A stretch of DNA of 56,158 bases from Bacteroidota bacterium (GCA_029265715.1 JAJUGZ010000017.1:1-56158); one strand, 5' to 3'; shown: positions 30,844 through 40,153, numbered from the stretch's first letter. Numbers and translations are program-made. The notes: generated by a model not told the origin, from the sequence alone.

Positions 30844-31944
30844 ATGGAAGAAAAGCTCATAACACTTGTCCTTCTTCCCTATCCGAAGGCTGAGATTTTA
30901 CGTTCATTGCTTGAGGCTGAAGGGATTGATTGTTTTTTAGAAAATGTCAACCTCCTGCAAGGTGCGGTTGCCTCCGGGGTCAGTGTAAAAATCCGGGAAA
31001 AGGACCTTAGCAAAGCCTTCCCAATCCTGGAAGAAATGCTGGGTAAAGTCATGAAAGACACCAGCCGAAAAGAAAACTATCTTCTGGTTCCGGTTGACTT
31101 TTCGACCTATTCGAAAAAGGCCGTCAAACTGGCATTCCAGATTGCCCACAAAATCAAATCGCAACTTGTTATTTACCATTCCTCTCCTCAACCCGGAGCA
31201 ATGACGATCCCGTATTCAGACGTAATTGTTTATGATTCGGCCCTTTTCCTCCGCTATGAATTAGCCGAAGAAGAAACCCGGAAAAAATTCACCGAGTTTA
31301 TGTCTGAGATAATCGCCGGAATTGGCGAAAAGGAATGGAAAAAAGTGCATCACGAATACATCGTTAAAGTGGGCGACCCGGAAGAAGACATCCTTTCTTA
31401 CTCCCGAAAACACCCGCCGAGACTAATCGTCATGGGTATTCGCGGAAGCGGTGCCCAGGAAGGCGACCTAATGGGCAGTATCACCGCAGGAGTGATCTCG
31501 CGGGCCAAAGTTCCTGTATTGGCAATTCCGGAAATCTGTTCGGAAGGGTGGCTCGACAACCTCAAGACCATTGGCTATGCAACCAACTTCGATGACGAGG
31601 ATTTTGTCGCAATAGACAAGTTGGTCAACCTGGTAAAGACGTTCGACGCAAAAGTCATCTGTGTCCACGTCAAGCAAACGGAACCCGATGAAGTTGACCT
31701 GGCCCGACTGAACAGCATGAAAGATGTCCTAATTGAAAAATATAAGAAATCTGATTTTGAATGCCAGCTACTTCAGGGACCCGACGTTTTGCCTGCCCTC
31801 GATAAGTTTATAACAGAAAACAAAATTGATGTTTTAGCACTGACAACCCATCGACGGAACCTGATTACAAGGATCTTTAACCCGAGCATTGCCCGGCAGA
31901 TGGTTTTTCACAGCAAAACACCCTTATTAATATTCCATGCCTGA
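30844..31944 (+). CDS. DUF2007 domain fused to two UspA domains
   Basis: 366 residues, cytoplasmic. Residues about 4-68 match the DUF2007 'putative signal transducing protein' fold (LVLLPYPKAEILRSLLEAEGI, then VKIREKDLSKAFPIL). Two universal stress protein domains follow (about 77-222 and 232-366). The first keeps a nucleotide-binding glycine pattern (MGIRGSGAQEGDLMGSITAGV); the second ends in THRRNLITRIFNPSIARQMV without those glycines, so only one may bind ATP. Single gene between two strong terminators. Role: probably stress or energy-state response, partner unknown. Confidence 0.85.
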   Translation: MEEKLITLVLLPYPKAEILRSLLEAEGIDCFLENVNLLQGAVASGVSVKIREKDLSKAFPILEEMLGKVMKDTSRKENYLLVPVDFSTYSKKAVKLAFQIAHKIKSQLVIYHSSPQPGAMTIPYSDVIVYDSALFLRYELAEEETRKKFTEFMSEIIAGIGEKEWKKVHHEYIVKVGDPEEDILSYSRKHPPRLIVMGIRGSGAQEGDLMGSITAGVISRAKVPVLAIPEICSEGWLDNLKTIGYATNFDDEDFVAIDKLVNLVKTFDAKVICVHVKQTEPDEVDLARLNSMKDVLIEKYKKSDFECQLLQGPDVLPALDKFITENKIDVLALTTHRRNLITRIFNPSIARQMVFHSKTPLLIFHA

Positions 31945-31962
31945 CGAAGGCTGAGTAAACAA

Positions 31963-31994
31963 ACGAGGCTGCCTGAATCATCAGGCAGCCTCGT
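31963..31994. terminator. Bidirectional terminator between convergent genes
   Basis: ACGAGGCTGCCTGA and TCAGGCAGCCTCGT form a perfect 14-bp stem with the loop ATCA. It separates the UspA gene from the convergent operon that ends at 32017. Confidence 0.85.
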
Positions 31995-32016
31995 CTCTTA
32001 TTGCAACCAGCCCTAA

Positions 32017-34578
32017 CTATTTCGAAACGGTGATTTTCTTCACTCTACTTTTCACCCGCCCGTCCGGAGTAATTGCCTCTACTTTTATCAGAAAGTCGGA
32101 TTGAACCTGGCTCGCCGGAAAATAAAGCTCTGCCTGCCCTGTATCGGTTACCTGTATGTCGGGGTTCCAATACAACGTTGTCCGACGGTCGTTATCCCCG
32201 GTTTTTTCAGGGACAACAAACTTGCGAGGAAGACGGTATTCCCCGTTGTACGAAACAGCCGTTTCTTCTTCTTTACTCTCCCGCTCCTTGATCTCAGGCC
32301 CACGTTTAGTGAAAATTTCAACCAGCCCTACCGAGTTTAATCCGGTGTACCGTTGGATATCAATTGGGCTGGTCGATACGTTAATATGATCAACCTCGGT
32401 TGGGGAAATATTGCTTATCGCCGAAATATCAGTCCCAACCTGCTGCCCGTCGACCACCAAAAGGGCACCTCCCTGATAATTGAGCGAATTCTGCGACCCG
32501 TAAAACACAATCTGGTTACTCATAATCTGGTAGGGTTTTATCACTTTAATGATATCCAGAATGTTTGTCGAGTTATTCAGCAATTTTTTATACGAGTCTT
32601 TTGTATTGTTTTGGACAACCTGTTTCACCGGCTTCCCAAACAACGCCGGGTTCAACGAATAATAATCATCGAGCGCCCAGTTTTGATCGGACAACTGAGA
32701 GGCCTTGCCCACCACCCAATCTCTCAATTTCTGGTCAAACGACTTATCAAAGACGATTTTTAATGCCTGCTTTCCATCAGGCGCTTCTGCCTGCGCCGAA
32801 TAATCAGCAATATTTCCGGGATTGACTTCCGGGAAACAAAAAATCCCTTCGAAATCGGTCGTTTGTGTTGCCAGTTTCAGGCTTTTCTTATTCACCAGAC
32901 TGACCTTTGCCCCAGGAACCGGATTTCCGTCACGATCCAAAACCGTGCCCCAGACACCAATCTCATTCGATTTTGCCCGGGTTTGAACCTGCGGATTGAA
33001 AAGTTGAACCTTCGCCCAATCCAGTCCGATCGGTTTATTGGCCAGTAACAAATAATCAAACACGGGGTTCTTCAAATCGTCAAACGCCCCGCAACCCAAT
33101 GGGTCAAACACCGGGCGCCCGAGCGCGGCGTTGACTTTTAGCTGCTCAAAAATTTCGGGGGCCCGATTTCCCTGAAAAAAACCGTCGCTAACCGATACAG
33201 CCAAAATACCGGGAACCGGTTTGTCTCCGGACGAAAGCTTTATCTTCAGGTTGATGTTTTCGCCAGGCTTGTATTGTTCTTTGCCTGGGTCGACCGTAAG
33301 CTTCAAATCGTCCGATTTCTGGAGGTAAATGATCCGGTTTGCCAGAGGAAATCCTTCGTTGCTGAATACCGAAAGCAGGCAAAGTCCATCGGGCAAATCG
33401 GCAACCGGAATTTTCACCCGGCTTTGGGCATCAACGGTTATATCGGCTGCCCAATAAATGTTGCTGCCACACAGTGCCATAATGGCCACGTCGTGTTTCT
33501 TTTTGTCTCCAAATATTAAATTAGCTGATACATAAGCGCTGTCGGTTTTCACAATCGAAAATGCCAACCCATTAGGATTTGCATCTGGCAATTCAACCGA
33601 TTGCCCCTTACCCATATCGCTGGTCAGCACCAGCTTATATTTTTCTCCGGCTTCGGCAACGAACGGAAAAAGTCCGCATCCATTAACAATTGTTTTTGTG
33701 ATTGCTATTTGGTTCCCTTCGCGGTCGATAATTTTCCCGTCCACCTCAACCGGAATTCCCAATAAATTAGAAGCCGTAAAACCAATTTTCACCGGAACCC
33801 CGGCGACCAACGAACCTCCCTCCGGATAAAACCTGACCTGGATCAGATCCAGGTTCGTCTGCAACACCAGCTGCTTCGACCAGGTCTGTTTCGAATCGGA
33901 TATTTTTACAACAAACGGGTAGCCATTCGATTGAGCGGGAACCGGGTACCGAATCATAGCCTTCCCTAATTCGTTGGTCTTCAGTTTTCCTTCGGCTAAA
34001 ACATCTGCGCCAGTCGAGATTTGATATTTTAGCGTGTAATTCTTTTCTGCTTTCCCCGCAAGATCTTTGATTTTTACTGCAATATCCGTGTTTTCGCCCG
34101 ATTTAAGAACCGGCCTGAAGTTTTCAGTCTCAACGACAACGGAATTATCAAACAAGGGATCAATCTTCAAAGGCTTGACAAATACTTCGTCGATATTGAA
34201 TTGTTGGGGCGAGTAAGCCACCAAAAAATAATTACCGCCTGATGCGGTTGCCGGAACATCCAGATCGCTATATAAAACACCATTTTCAACCTGATATTTG
34301 TCGCCGGAAACCAACGTTCCGTCAGCCGAATACAACCGTACAACCAAATCGGTCTTCCCGGGGGAAAAAGCCAGGTTGCTGTTGAGTACCGCAGCCCGAA
34401 ACCAGATGATGTTTCCGGGCTTGTAGGTATCCTTATCGGTGAAAAGATAAATTTTTTCGCAGGGGTAAGATTTGTAATAGTCGTTAAGCTGAGCCTGAAG
34501 CTTTGAAACAGGACTTTTTTGCTGAGCAAATATTCCGGAGAAGAAGAATAAAAGAGCGATTAGCAAGGTACATTTCAT
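32017..34578 (-). CDS. Large exported MG2-like protein with C-terminal plug-like domain
   Basis: 853 residues from the ATG at 34578, selected because it gives the signal peptide (MKCTLLIALLFFFSGIFAQ) and follows the upstream stop by 10 bases. The start YPCEKIYLFTDKDTYKPGNIIWFRA is an alpha-2-macroglobulin MG2-like module; further beta-sandwich repeats follow (about 130-520). A CarboxypepD_reg-like module sits near 575-645 (GVWGTVLDRDGNPVPGAKVSL). Residues about 720-785 (GALLVVDGQQVGTDISAISN, GLVEIFTKRG) resemble a TonB receptor plug without a barrel. Last gene of the sigma/FecR/STN operon. Function unknown; a surface or periplasmic scaffold is likely. Confidence 0.8.
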   Translation of the reverse strand: MKCTLLIALLFFFSGIFAQQKSPVSKLQAQLNDYYKSYPCEKIYLFTDKDTYKPGNIIWFRAAVLNSNLAFSPGKTDLVVRLYSADGTLVSGDKYQVENGVLYSDLDVPATASGGNYFLVAYSPQQFNIDEVFVKPLKIDPLFDNSVVVETENFRPVLKSGENTDIAVKIKDLAGKAEKNYTLKYQISTGADVLAEGKLKTNELGKAMIRYPVPAQSNGYPFVVKISDSKQTWSKQLVLQTNLDLIQVRFYPEGGSLVAGVPVKIGFTASNLLGIPVEVDGKIIDREGNQIAITKTIVNGCGLFPFVAEAGEKYKLVLTSDMGKGQSVELPDANPNGLAFSIVKTDSAYVSANLIFGDKKKHDVAIMALCGSNIYWAADITVDAQSRVKIPVADLPDGLCLLSVFSNEGFPLANRIIYLQKSDDLKLTVDPGKEQYKPGENINLKIKLSSGDKPVPGILAVSVSDGFFQGNRAPEIFEQLKVNAALGRPVFDPLGCGAFDDLKNPVFDYLLLANKPIGLDWAKVQLFNPQVQTRAKSNEIGVWGTVLDRDGNPVPGAKVSLVNKKSLKLATQTTDFEGIFCFPEVNPGNIADYSAQAEAPDGKQALKIVFDKSFDQKLRDWVVGKASQLSDQNWALDDYYSLNPALFGKPVKQVVQNNTKDSYKKLLNNSTNILDIIKVIKPYQIMSNQIVFYGSQNSLNYQGGALLVVDGQQVGTDISAISNISPTEVDHINVSTSPIDIQRYTGLNSVGLVEIFTKRGPEIKERESKEEETAVSYNGEYRLPRKFVVPEKTGDNDRRTTLYWNPDIQVTDTGQAELYFPASQVQSDFLIKVEAITPDGRVKSRVKKITVSK

Positions 34579-34588
34579 AGCAGTAAGG

Positions 34589-36184
34589 TTAATTGGCAGA
34601 GAATTTAATGTTATCGGGGTCATTGTGCGAATCAGGAGCATCAGGAACGCCCCTTGACTCGCTTTTGTTATAAAACTTTTTAAGAGCTTTACGCAGGTCT
34701 TCAGAAGGCTGAATAATGTTGTAATCGCCCCAGAAATCCTTGTCATAGCCAACAATAATGTCGGTAAAGATATCTTTGGGGCTAAAAAGTTCGTTCTTTT
34801 TGTAGCGCACTCCATCGTCTTTTCTCAGGTCAGTTACCAAAAGATCTGAGGTACTGTGAAAGATGGAGTTTATGTTGTCGTTTTTACTTCTCACCCTAAA
34901 TTTAACCGATGTTTTTGCCGTATTAAAATACCACTTCCCGTCGAAATTCCGGTAAGTCACCTCATAATTTACATCGAGAGGCCTGACATTAAAGTTCTTC
35001 GGTTTTTTTTTTATCAATGATTTTCTGGCAAATTTCAGTCCGACGCGCCCCAGCCCAAATTCAGCATGCACCAGTGCATACGAATCCATATCAACAAAAA
35101 GCTTCCCTTCGTAACAGGGATAATTAACTTTTTCTTTAGGCTTAAAACGGATCACATACGTATCGCGGTCGTTATAATCAATAACCTGCTCGACACTATA
35201 CCGGTAATAACTCCGAAATTCCGGGTCTAAAAATGTATCCATGGTTTTTATCACATCGAGCTTGGTTATGTAATACGGCCCTCCCTGAATTTTGAAATCG
35301 ACCCACTGGAACGGTCTCACATCCGGGCTTTTACGCCCTTTTATGAATTTTACCCGGTCTTCCTTGTTGGGATCCTCGTAGGACGCTTTCAGTATCTCCA
35401 TAACTGCCTCCGAAACATTTATATAATCTTTATCCTGCTTAAGCACTTCCCGATAAAACGAAGTCATAATAACCGGGGCGCCCGTATAGTTTTGAGACAC
35501 TTTGCCCAACATTTTTTCAATTACCAATTCGGGGTCAACAGCTGTAACTTTTACTTCACTAAGTTTGATCGGGACCGGTTGCATATAAACCCGCAGATTA
35601 TCCTGGATCAAGGTTTCAGCCCGGAATTTTTGCTGTTTATAGCCTAAACAGGAAAAAACAACGGTATCAACACGCAGTGAGTCGGCAATCTTTATTTCAA
35701 AATCTCCATCAACATTCGAGATTGTACCGATAGCCTTTCCAAACAAGGAAACACTGGCCCATGAAACCGGGTCGTTGGTGTCTTTTTCAACAACCTTTCC
35801 GGCTATCGTGAGATATACCGGCTTATTCTCCGGCTTTTCTTCTTTTTCGGCGGAAAAATTTACCGATTGCTGGCGGGTTATGATGATCTGGTCCTGGAGA
35901 ACCTGAAATAAAAAGCGGCGATCAAAAATACGGTCTAATACATCTTTAAGCGGGGTTTCTTTAACCGAAAGATCGATCTTTTTATCGGCATTAACAGTTA
36001 CAGGGTCGTAGGAAAAAAAATAATGAATCTGCTCTGTAATTTGTTCAAGAACAGCGGCAATAGTTTCTGATTTAACATCTAATGTGACCTTCTTGTTAAA
36101 AGCCAGGTTATCTTCCTGTTGCCCAAATGATAATAAGCTTGACAACAGGAAGATAACCGGGATTAACCCTCGCCAAAAATTCAT
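34589..36184 (-). CDS. STN plus CarboxypepD_reg-like exported protein
   Basis: 531 residues, signal peptide to about residue 21 (LLSSLLSFGQ). Residues about 35-105 form a secretin/TonB N-terminus (STN) domain, with AAVLEQITEQIHYFFSYDP and VKETPLKDVLDRIFDRRFLF. A CarboxypepD_reg-like domain follows (about 127-205, IAGKVVEKDTNDPVSWASVSL). The remaining ~320 residues are beta-rich with Tyr/Lys/Arg and hold no TonB barrel of receptor length. The STN domain is the part of FecA-type receptors that touches FecR, so this protein probably interacts with the FecR encoded in the same operon. It starts exactly where the upstream gene ends. Confidence 0.82.
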   Translation of the reverse strand: MNFWRGLIPVIFLLSSLLSFGQQEDNLAFNKKVTLDVKSETIAAVLEQITEQIHYFFSYDPVTVNADKKIDLSVKETPLKDVLDRIFDRRFLFQVLQDQIIITRQQSVNFSAEKEEKPENKPVYLTIAGKVVEKDTNDPVSWASVSLFGKAIGTISNVDGDFEIKIADSLRVDTVVFSCLGYKQQKFRAETLIQDNLRVYMQPVPIKLSEVKVTAVDPELVIEKMLGKVSQNYTGAPVIMTSFYREVLKQDKDYINVSEAVMEILKASYEDPNKEDRVKFIKGRKSPDVRPFQWVDFKIQGGPYYITKLDVIKTMDTFLDPEFRSYYRYSVEQVIDYNDRDTYVIRFKPKEKVNYPCYEGKLFVDMDSYALVHAEFGLGRVGLKFARKSLIKKKPKNFNVRPLDVNYEVTYRNFDGKWYFNTAKTSVKFRVRSKNDNINSIFHSTSDLLVTDLRKDDGVRYKKNELFSPKDIFTDIIVGYDKDFWGDYNIIQPSEDLRKALKKFYNKSESRGVPDAPDSHNDPDNIKFSAN

Positions 36185-37777
36185 TTAAAATATCTTTTTC
36201 AGGTAAAATTCAGTTTTTATTTCCTGACCGTTTCGCAACACCGTCATTTTAATCCGTTTGTCCTCTTTACTTTGAAACAGCAGATTAATATCGTTCAAAT
36301 TTAATGATTTATGGCTTGTGTTGTTCACGGCAATGATCTGATCATTTTCCTGAAGTCCGGCATAATAGGCCGGAGAATTTTCGCGAACTTCTGAAATTAA
36401 GAAAATGGGAAGCCCGGGCATCGGGTTCGTAACTTCCATTCCGCTCATATTGTAGTTAAACGGATCTGAAAGATCGGCTCCCGGACGAAGGGTCAATCGT
36501 TTATTGGGATAGTCTATGGTAACATAAAACCGGCGAAGAATCTCAGCCCCAAGCGTTCCATTCCGGTCGTTGCTGTTGATTAACTGATCAACCAGCTCGT
36601 TTTCGGGGAAAGCCACAATCGGCTCATACAACACAAGCGGGCCAACCCAGATGGCGCCAATCCGGCCCTTCTTGCCATACAGGTCTCCGTTCAACCCACG
36701 CCCAAGAAAGGTTTCGATGTTGCTTTCGGGCAGACTTATTCTCGAATCAGAATTGGTCGAAAGCCACAAAGCATCACTGGCGCCGGTGTCAAGCAAAAGT
36801 TTAACCGGGACTTCTTCGTTCTTGTCAGTCATAATACTTGTGCGTACATACGGTTTATCGCCTTCGAAAATCAACGGAAGGATAATATCTTTTTCCCGAT
36901 CTTTATAATCATAATACTCCGGTTTAATCAAGGTAAGTTTTTGCGCCGGGTAATCGATTTTAACGATATAGTCTTTAAACAAATTAAACCCGATTAATCC
37001 ATGCACAGGAATTCCGAGGATATGAGAAATCTGAAAATTCTCGTTAATCACCATGTGAATTTCCTGATCGTAGGCAACCAGTCCCTGAATGTTGATGTTG
37101 TTATTTCCCGATCTGTAGGCCGTTAGCTGCTCCCCTTCTCCAAGCCCTTTAATATTAATGGGCTGTAAAAAATTCAGGTTTAACTTGTTAACAAACGGCA
37201 ATTCGGTAATGATTGGATACCGTACCCCGGTATCCAAGATAAAATTCAGGGTGTCTGAATTATTGATTACAACCGGAATAATGATCAAATTGCTGGCCGA
37301 TTTAAAGTTGATCGTAATTGACTTCTTTTTGGGGTTTTCAAACACAAATCCCGATTGCGGCGTGTAATTCCGCATTTTTTTGTCGTAGTCAACACTTTTG
37401 TTCATCGGGACATAATCCCGAACAACTAATATATTATCCTGAATTTCGAACAGCAGATAGAAGTCTTTCATTAACTGATCGAGAACGTACTTGATGGGTT
37501 TATTCGAGATATTCAGATTAATGTTCTTCCCATCAATTAGTTTCGAGTTGTAGGAATAATCCAGCTTCAAATAATCACAAATCCGTTCGATAACGTTTGA
37601 AAGCGATTCGTTCTCAGCATAAATACTGATGTTCTGATCCAGGATATTTTCTGTTTGATCCTGCTTTAGTTCACCTTTCTGTGTAGGTTTTTGTGCAAAG
37701 GAAGGAAAACCAAAGAATGACAATAAAATATACATTATGAAAACCGATATGGCGGTTTTTGTTTTCTTTGATTTCAT
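36185..37777 (-). CDS. STN domain, two-lobe aspartic protease and PDZ domain
   Basis: 530 residues with a signal peptide (IMYILLSFFGFPSFAQ). STN domain at about 48-120 (SNVIERICDYLKLDYSYN, NKPIKYVLDQLMKDFYLLF). Two retropepsin-type active-site motifs follow: D182-T-G (FILDTGVRYP) and D330-T-G (LLLDTGASDA), 148 residues apart, each opening an aspartic protease lobe. This arrangement could form a complete active site in one chain. A PDZ domain (about 445-525, SPAYYAGLQENDQIIAVNN) ends the protein. It lies 19 bases downstream of FecR. Retropepsin-PDZ proteins are known in Bacteroidota; the STN fusion and the sigma/FecR context suggest a signalling protease, which is inference. Confidence 0.85.
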   Translation of the reverse strand: MKSKKTKTAISVFIMYILLSFFGFPSFAQKPTQKGELKQDQTENILDQNISIYAENESLSNVIERICDYLKLDYSYNSKLIDGKNINLNISNKPIKYVLDQLMKDFYLLFEIQDNILVVRDYVPMNKSVDYDKKMRNYTPQSGFVFENPKKKSITINFKSASNLIIIPVVINNSDTLNFILDTGVRYPIITELPFVNKLNLNFLQPINIKGLGEGEQLTAYRSGNNNINIQGLVAYDQEIHMVINENFQISHILGIPVHGLIGFNLFKDYIVKIDYPAQKLTLIKPEYYDYKDREKDIILPLIFEGDKPYVRTSIMTDKNEEVPVKLLLDTGASDALWLSTNSDSRISLPESNIETFLGRGLNGDLYGKKGRIGAIWVGPLVLYEPIVAFPENELVDQLINSNDRNGTLGAEILRRFYVTIDYPNKRLTLRPGADLSDPFNYNMSGMEVTNPMPGLPIFLISEVRENSPAYYAGLQENDQIIAVNNTSHKSLNLNDINLLFQSKEDKRIKMTVLRNGQEIKTEFYLKKIF

Positions 37778-37796
37778 GACTTCAGCCTAAGAGAGA

Positions 37797-38822
37797 TTAA
37801 GAATGTGCTTTTAGAATATACTGCCCGTTTGCCTGAACTAACTCAAGATTGAACGTGGTCTGGATAACCTTCAGAATGAAATCAACCGAGTAGTTGTTAA
37901 ACTGGGCCGACAAGAGTAGGTTGTTTAGTTTATCGTCGGATACCACAATATCCACTTTGTAAACTTTTTCAAGGTTGGCAATTACTTCTTTTAACGAAGT
38001 CTCCCTGAAAATCAGGTTGTGCGTCTTCCAGGCTAAAAAGTTGGGATCGTTGTTCGTCGTTTTGAGAAGATCATTACTGGCGCAGATCAATGTTCCTTTA
38101 TCGCCCGGATCAAGGATCAGTTCATTGGTTTTTGCGATCGTAGCAACTTTGTTCGAAACCTGCACTTTACCGGTTTCAACAATCACTTCCACTTTTTCAG
38201 CTTCCGGATATGCATTGACATTAAAGCTGGTACCTAAAACTTTAATCTGCGCATTTCCTGCGTGAATAATGAAAGGTTTATGTTTGTTTGGTTTAACTTC
38301 AAAAAACGCTTCTCCCTGAATTGAAACTTCGCGTTTATCCCGCGAAAACCGTTCCGGATAATTAATCCGTGTATTGGTGTTCAGGCTTACGACAGTTCCG
38401 TCAGGAAGCTCGATGGTTTTAATGGCATTCGCGCCGGCGATCACTTCGTTTATTTGACGCGAAAGAGCATTGTCGCGGATGTACTGATATACAACTGTAC
38501 CCAGCACAATAGCCAGCACAACCATCGCTGCAACTTTCAAAAATGGCTTTAAGGCAAACTTTTCAGAATTAAAAATCCGGAATGTTTTGGATGGAGTTTT
38601 TATCATCTGCCGTTTCACATTTTCCCAGCCCTTCTGCTCCGAATGCTTTTTCAACTCGAAGTAAAGGTCCACCTGCGAAACCAGTTCTTTCAACTTCCCC
38701 ATTTCCTGCATGTCCATTAAATCTTCATCTCCGACAAGCTCATTGTCGAAGATCGAACGGGCTGCAAGCTCCCACTTCCGGGTTTCTATATCTTTTTCTG
38801 CTTTCATTCGCCTATAAGACAT
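37797..38822 (-). CDS. FecR-type anti-sigma factor
   Basis: 341 residues (336 if the ATG at 38807 is used). The cytoplasmic N-terminal part (about 1-95) should hold the sigma factor. One membrane helix follows (about 98-115, FLKVAAMVVLAIVLGTVVY). The periplasmic FecR domain has the signature IKTIELPDGTVVSLNTNTRINYP, and the C-terminal DUF4974 (SLKEVIANLEKVYKVDIVV) has an STN-like fold. In FecIR systems the receptor STN domain signals to this region. It is 33 bases downstream of the sigma gene. Here the downstream partners carry STN but are not SusC receptors. Confidence 0.95.
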   Translation of the reverse strand: MSYRRMKAEKDIETRKWELAARSIFDNELVGDEDLMDMQEMGKLKELVSQVDLYFELKKHSEQKGWENVKRQMIKTPSKTFRIFNSEKFALKPFLKVAAMVVLAIVLGTVVYQYIRDNALSRQINEVIAGANAIKTIELPDGTVVSLNTNTRINYPERFSRDKREVSIQGEAFFEVKPNKHKPFIIHAGNAQIKVLGTSFNVNAYPEAEKVEVIVETGKVQVSNKVATIAKTNELILDPGDKGTLICASNDLLKTTNNDPNFLAWKTHNLIFRETSLKEVIANLEKVYKVDIVVSDDKLNNLLLSAQFNNYSVDFILKVIQTTFNLELVQANGQYILKAHS

Positions 38823-38855
38823 TGGAGTAAACCCTTACCCCTAAATGCATCATTT

Positions 38856-39434
38856 TTATTTTTTTATAATCATTAATAACGAGAACAGATGTGTACTGTA
38901 CTCCTTCAATTCATCTCGCAAAAACTTTAATGCCAAACCCATTTGGGCCTCAACCGTTTTTACCGAAATATTCAGGGTCTCGGCAATCTCTTTGTACTTT
39001 AACCCTTGCTCCCGGCTTAGGCGAAATATCTCCTGCCGCTTGGCTGGCAATGCATCGATACAATCTTCGATTTTCTTCCGAAGCCCAACTTCCATAAAAT
39101 ATTTCTCCGGATTAATGTCTTCCTGAGAATTCTCCATCACATTCTGGGCATACTGCTGCCTGATTTTCTGGTGTTGAATGTGATTCAGACACTGGTTCCG
39201 AACTGACCGAAAAAAATAATGTTTCACCGAACTTTCGATATGAAGCTGGTCGCGCTTCTCCCAAATCTTCACAAACATTTCTTGTACGGTTTCTTCAGCC
39301 AGTTCAACATCATTCAGAAACTGACGGGCAAAAAAGCACAACGACGAATAATACCTCCGGAAAAGCACTTCAAAGGCCATTTCATCTCCACTTCTAAGTT
39401 TCTGATAAAGAATTTTATCGTCTAATTGCTCCAT
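38856..39434 (-). CDS. ECF RNA polymerase sigma factor, FecI-like
   Basis: 192 residues from the ATG at 39434; an upstream start at 39461 adds nine residues. Sigma region 2 is visible at about 14-80 (LRSGDEMAFEVLFRRYYSSL, AEETVQEMFVKIWEKRD) and region 4 at about 120-175 (LPAKRQEIFRLSREQGLKYKE, ISVKTVEAQMG). It belongs to the Bacteroidota ECF group that pairs with FecR. First gene of the five-gene operon and divergent from the DUF3332 gene; no clear housekeeping promoter was found in the 179-base gap. Confidence 0.95.
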   Translation of the reverse strand: MEQLDDKILYQKLRSGDEMAFEVLFRRYYSSLCFFARQFLNDVELAEETVQEMFVKIWEKRDQLHIESSVKHYFFRSVRNQCLNHIQHQKIRQQYAQNVMENSQEDINPEKYFMEVGLRKKIEDCIDALPAKRQEIFRLSREQGLKYKEIAETLNISVKTVEAQMGLALKFLRDELKEYSTHLFSLLMIIKK

Positions 39435-39613
39435 GATCTGCCCGCAATCTGTTTCTCTCAATCTCTGAACCGGCTAAAGGTATAAAAATTTCCTTTTCTG
39501 ACCGGGATCATTCGATCGACAGCAACAATTTGTTCAAAGATTTCGGAACCGTCATAAAACAAACCCGACAATCCACTCGTTTAAATGAACATTAAAACAA
39601 ACAATCAGAAACT

Positions 39614-40153
39614 ATGAAGAGAACAAAAATTGCATCAGTTGCACTGGTTCTTGCAGCAAGCATTCTGCTTACCTCCTGCTACGGATCATTTAAATTGACC
39701 CGTAACCTCCACGAGTGGAATGGAACGTTAGGCGATAAATGGATAAATGCATTGGTATTTTATGGCCTGCTTGTTGTTCCTGTTTACGAAATTGCCGTCA
39801 CGGTCGATGCCGTTATTTTAAACACCATCGAATTCTGGACCGGAGATAATCCGGTAGCCATGAAAGATGGCCGGCAAACCGAAAAGATTGTTAAAAACGA
39901 AAAAGGCACGTACAAGATCACCGCACAAAAAAACAGGATTATCATCGAAGGAATTGACGGACCGGAAAAAGGTAAAACCGTTCGGTTGCGGATTAACGAA
40001 CAAAACCGGGCGCTTTACCTCGAAAAAGAAAACCAACTGGTTAAGATTGCTGAATACGATCAGGATCAACAACTTGTTAGTGTATTCAAGAACGACGGGA
40101 CAGTCCATAACTACAAAATAAACCAGGACTTACCGCTGGCGATGACACATTAA
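39614..40153 (+). CDS. DUF3332 family lipoprotein
   Basis: 179 residues. Signal peptide and lipobox end at C22 (LLTSC). The DUF3332 hallmark follows: YGSFKLTRNLHEWNGTLGDKW, then a hydrophobic segment (INALVFYGLLVVPVYEIAVTVDAVIL) that may be a membrane or amphipathic helix. A beta-rich C-terminal half has little similarity to anything I know. Function is unknown for the family. Divergent from the ECF sigma gene; no operon partner. Confidence 0.85.
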   Translation: MKRTKIASVALVLAASILLTSCYGSFKLTRNLHEWNGTLGDKWINALVFYGLLVVPVYEIAVTVDAVILNTIEFWTGDNPVAMKDGRQTEKIVKNEKGTYKITAQKNRIIIEGIDGPEKGKTVRLRINEQNRALYLEKENQLVKIAEYDQDQQLVSVFKNDGTVHNYKINQDLPLAMTH

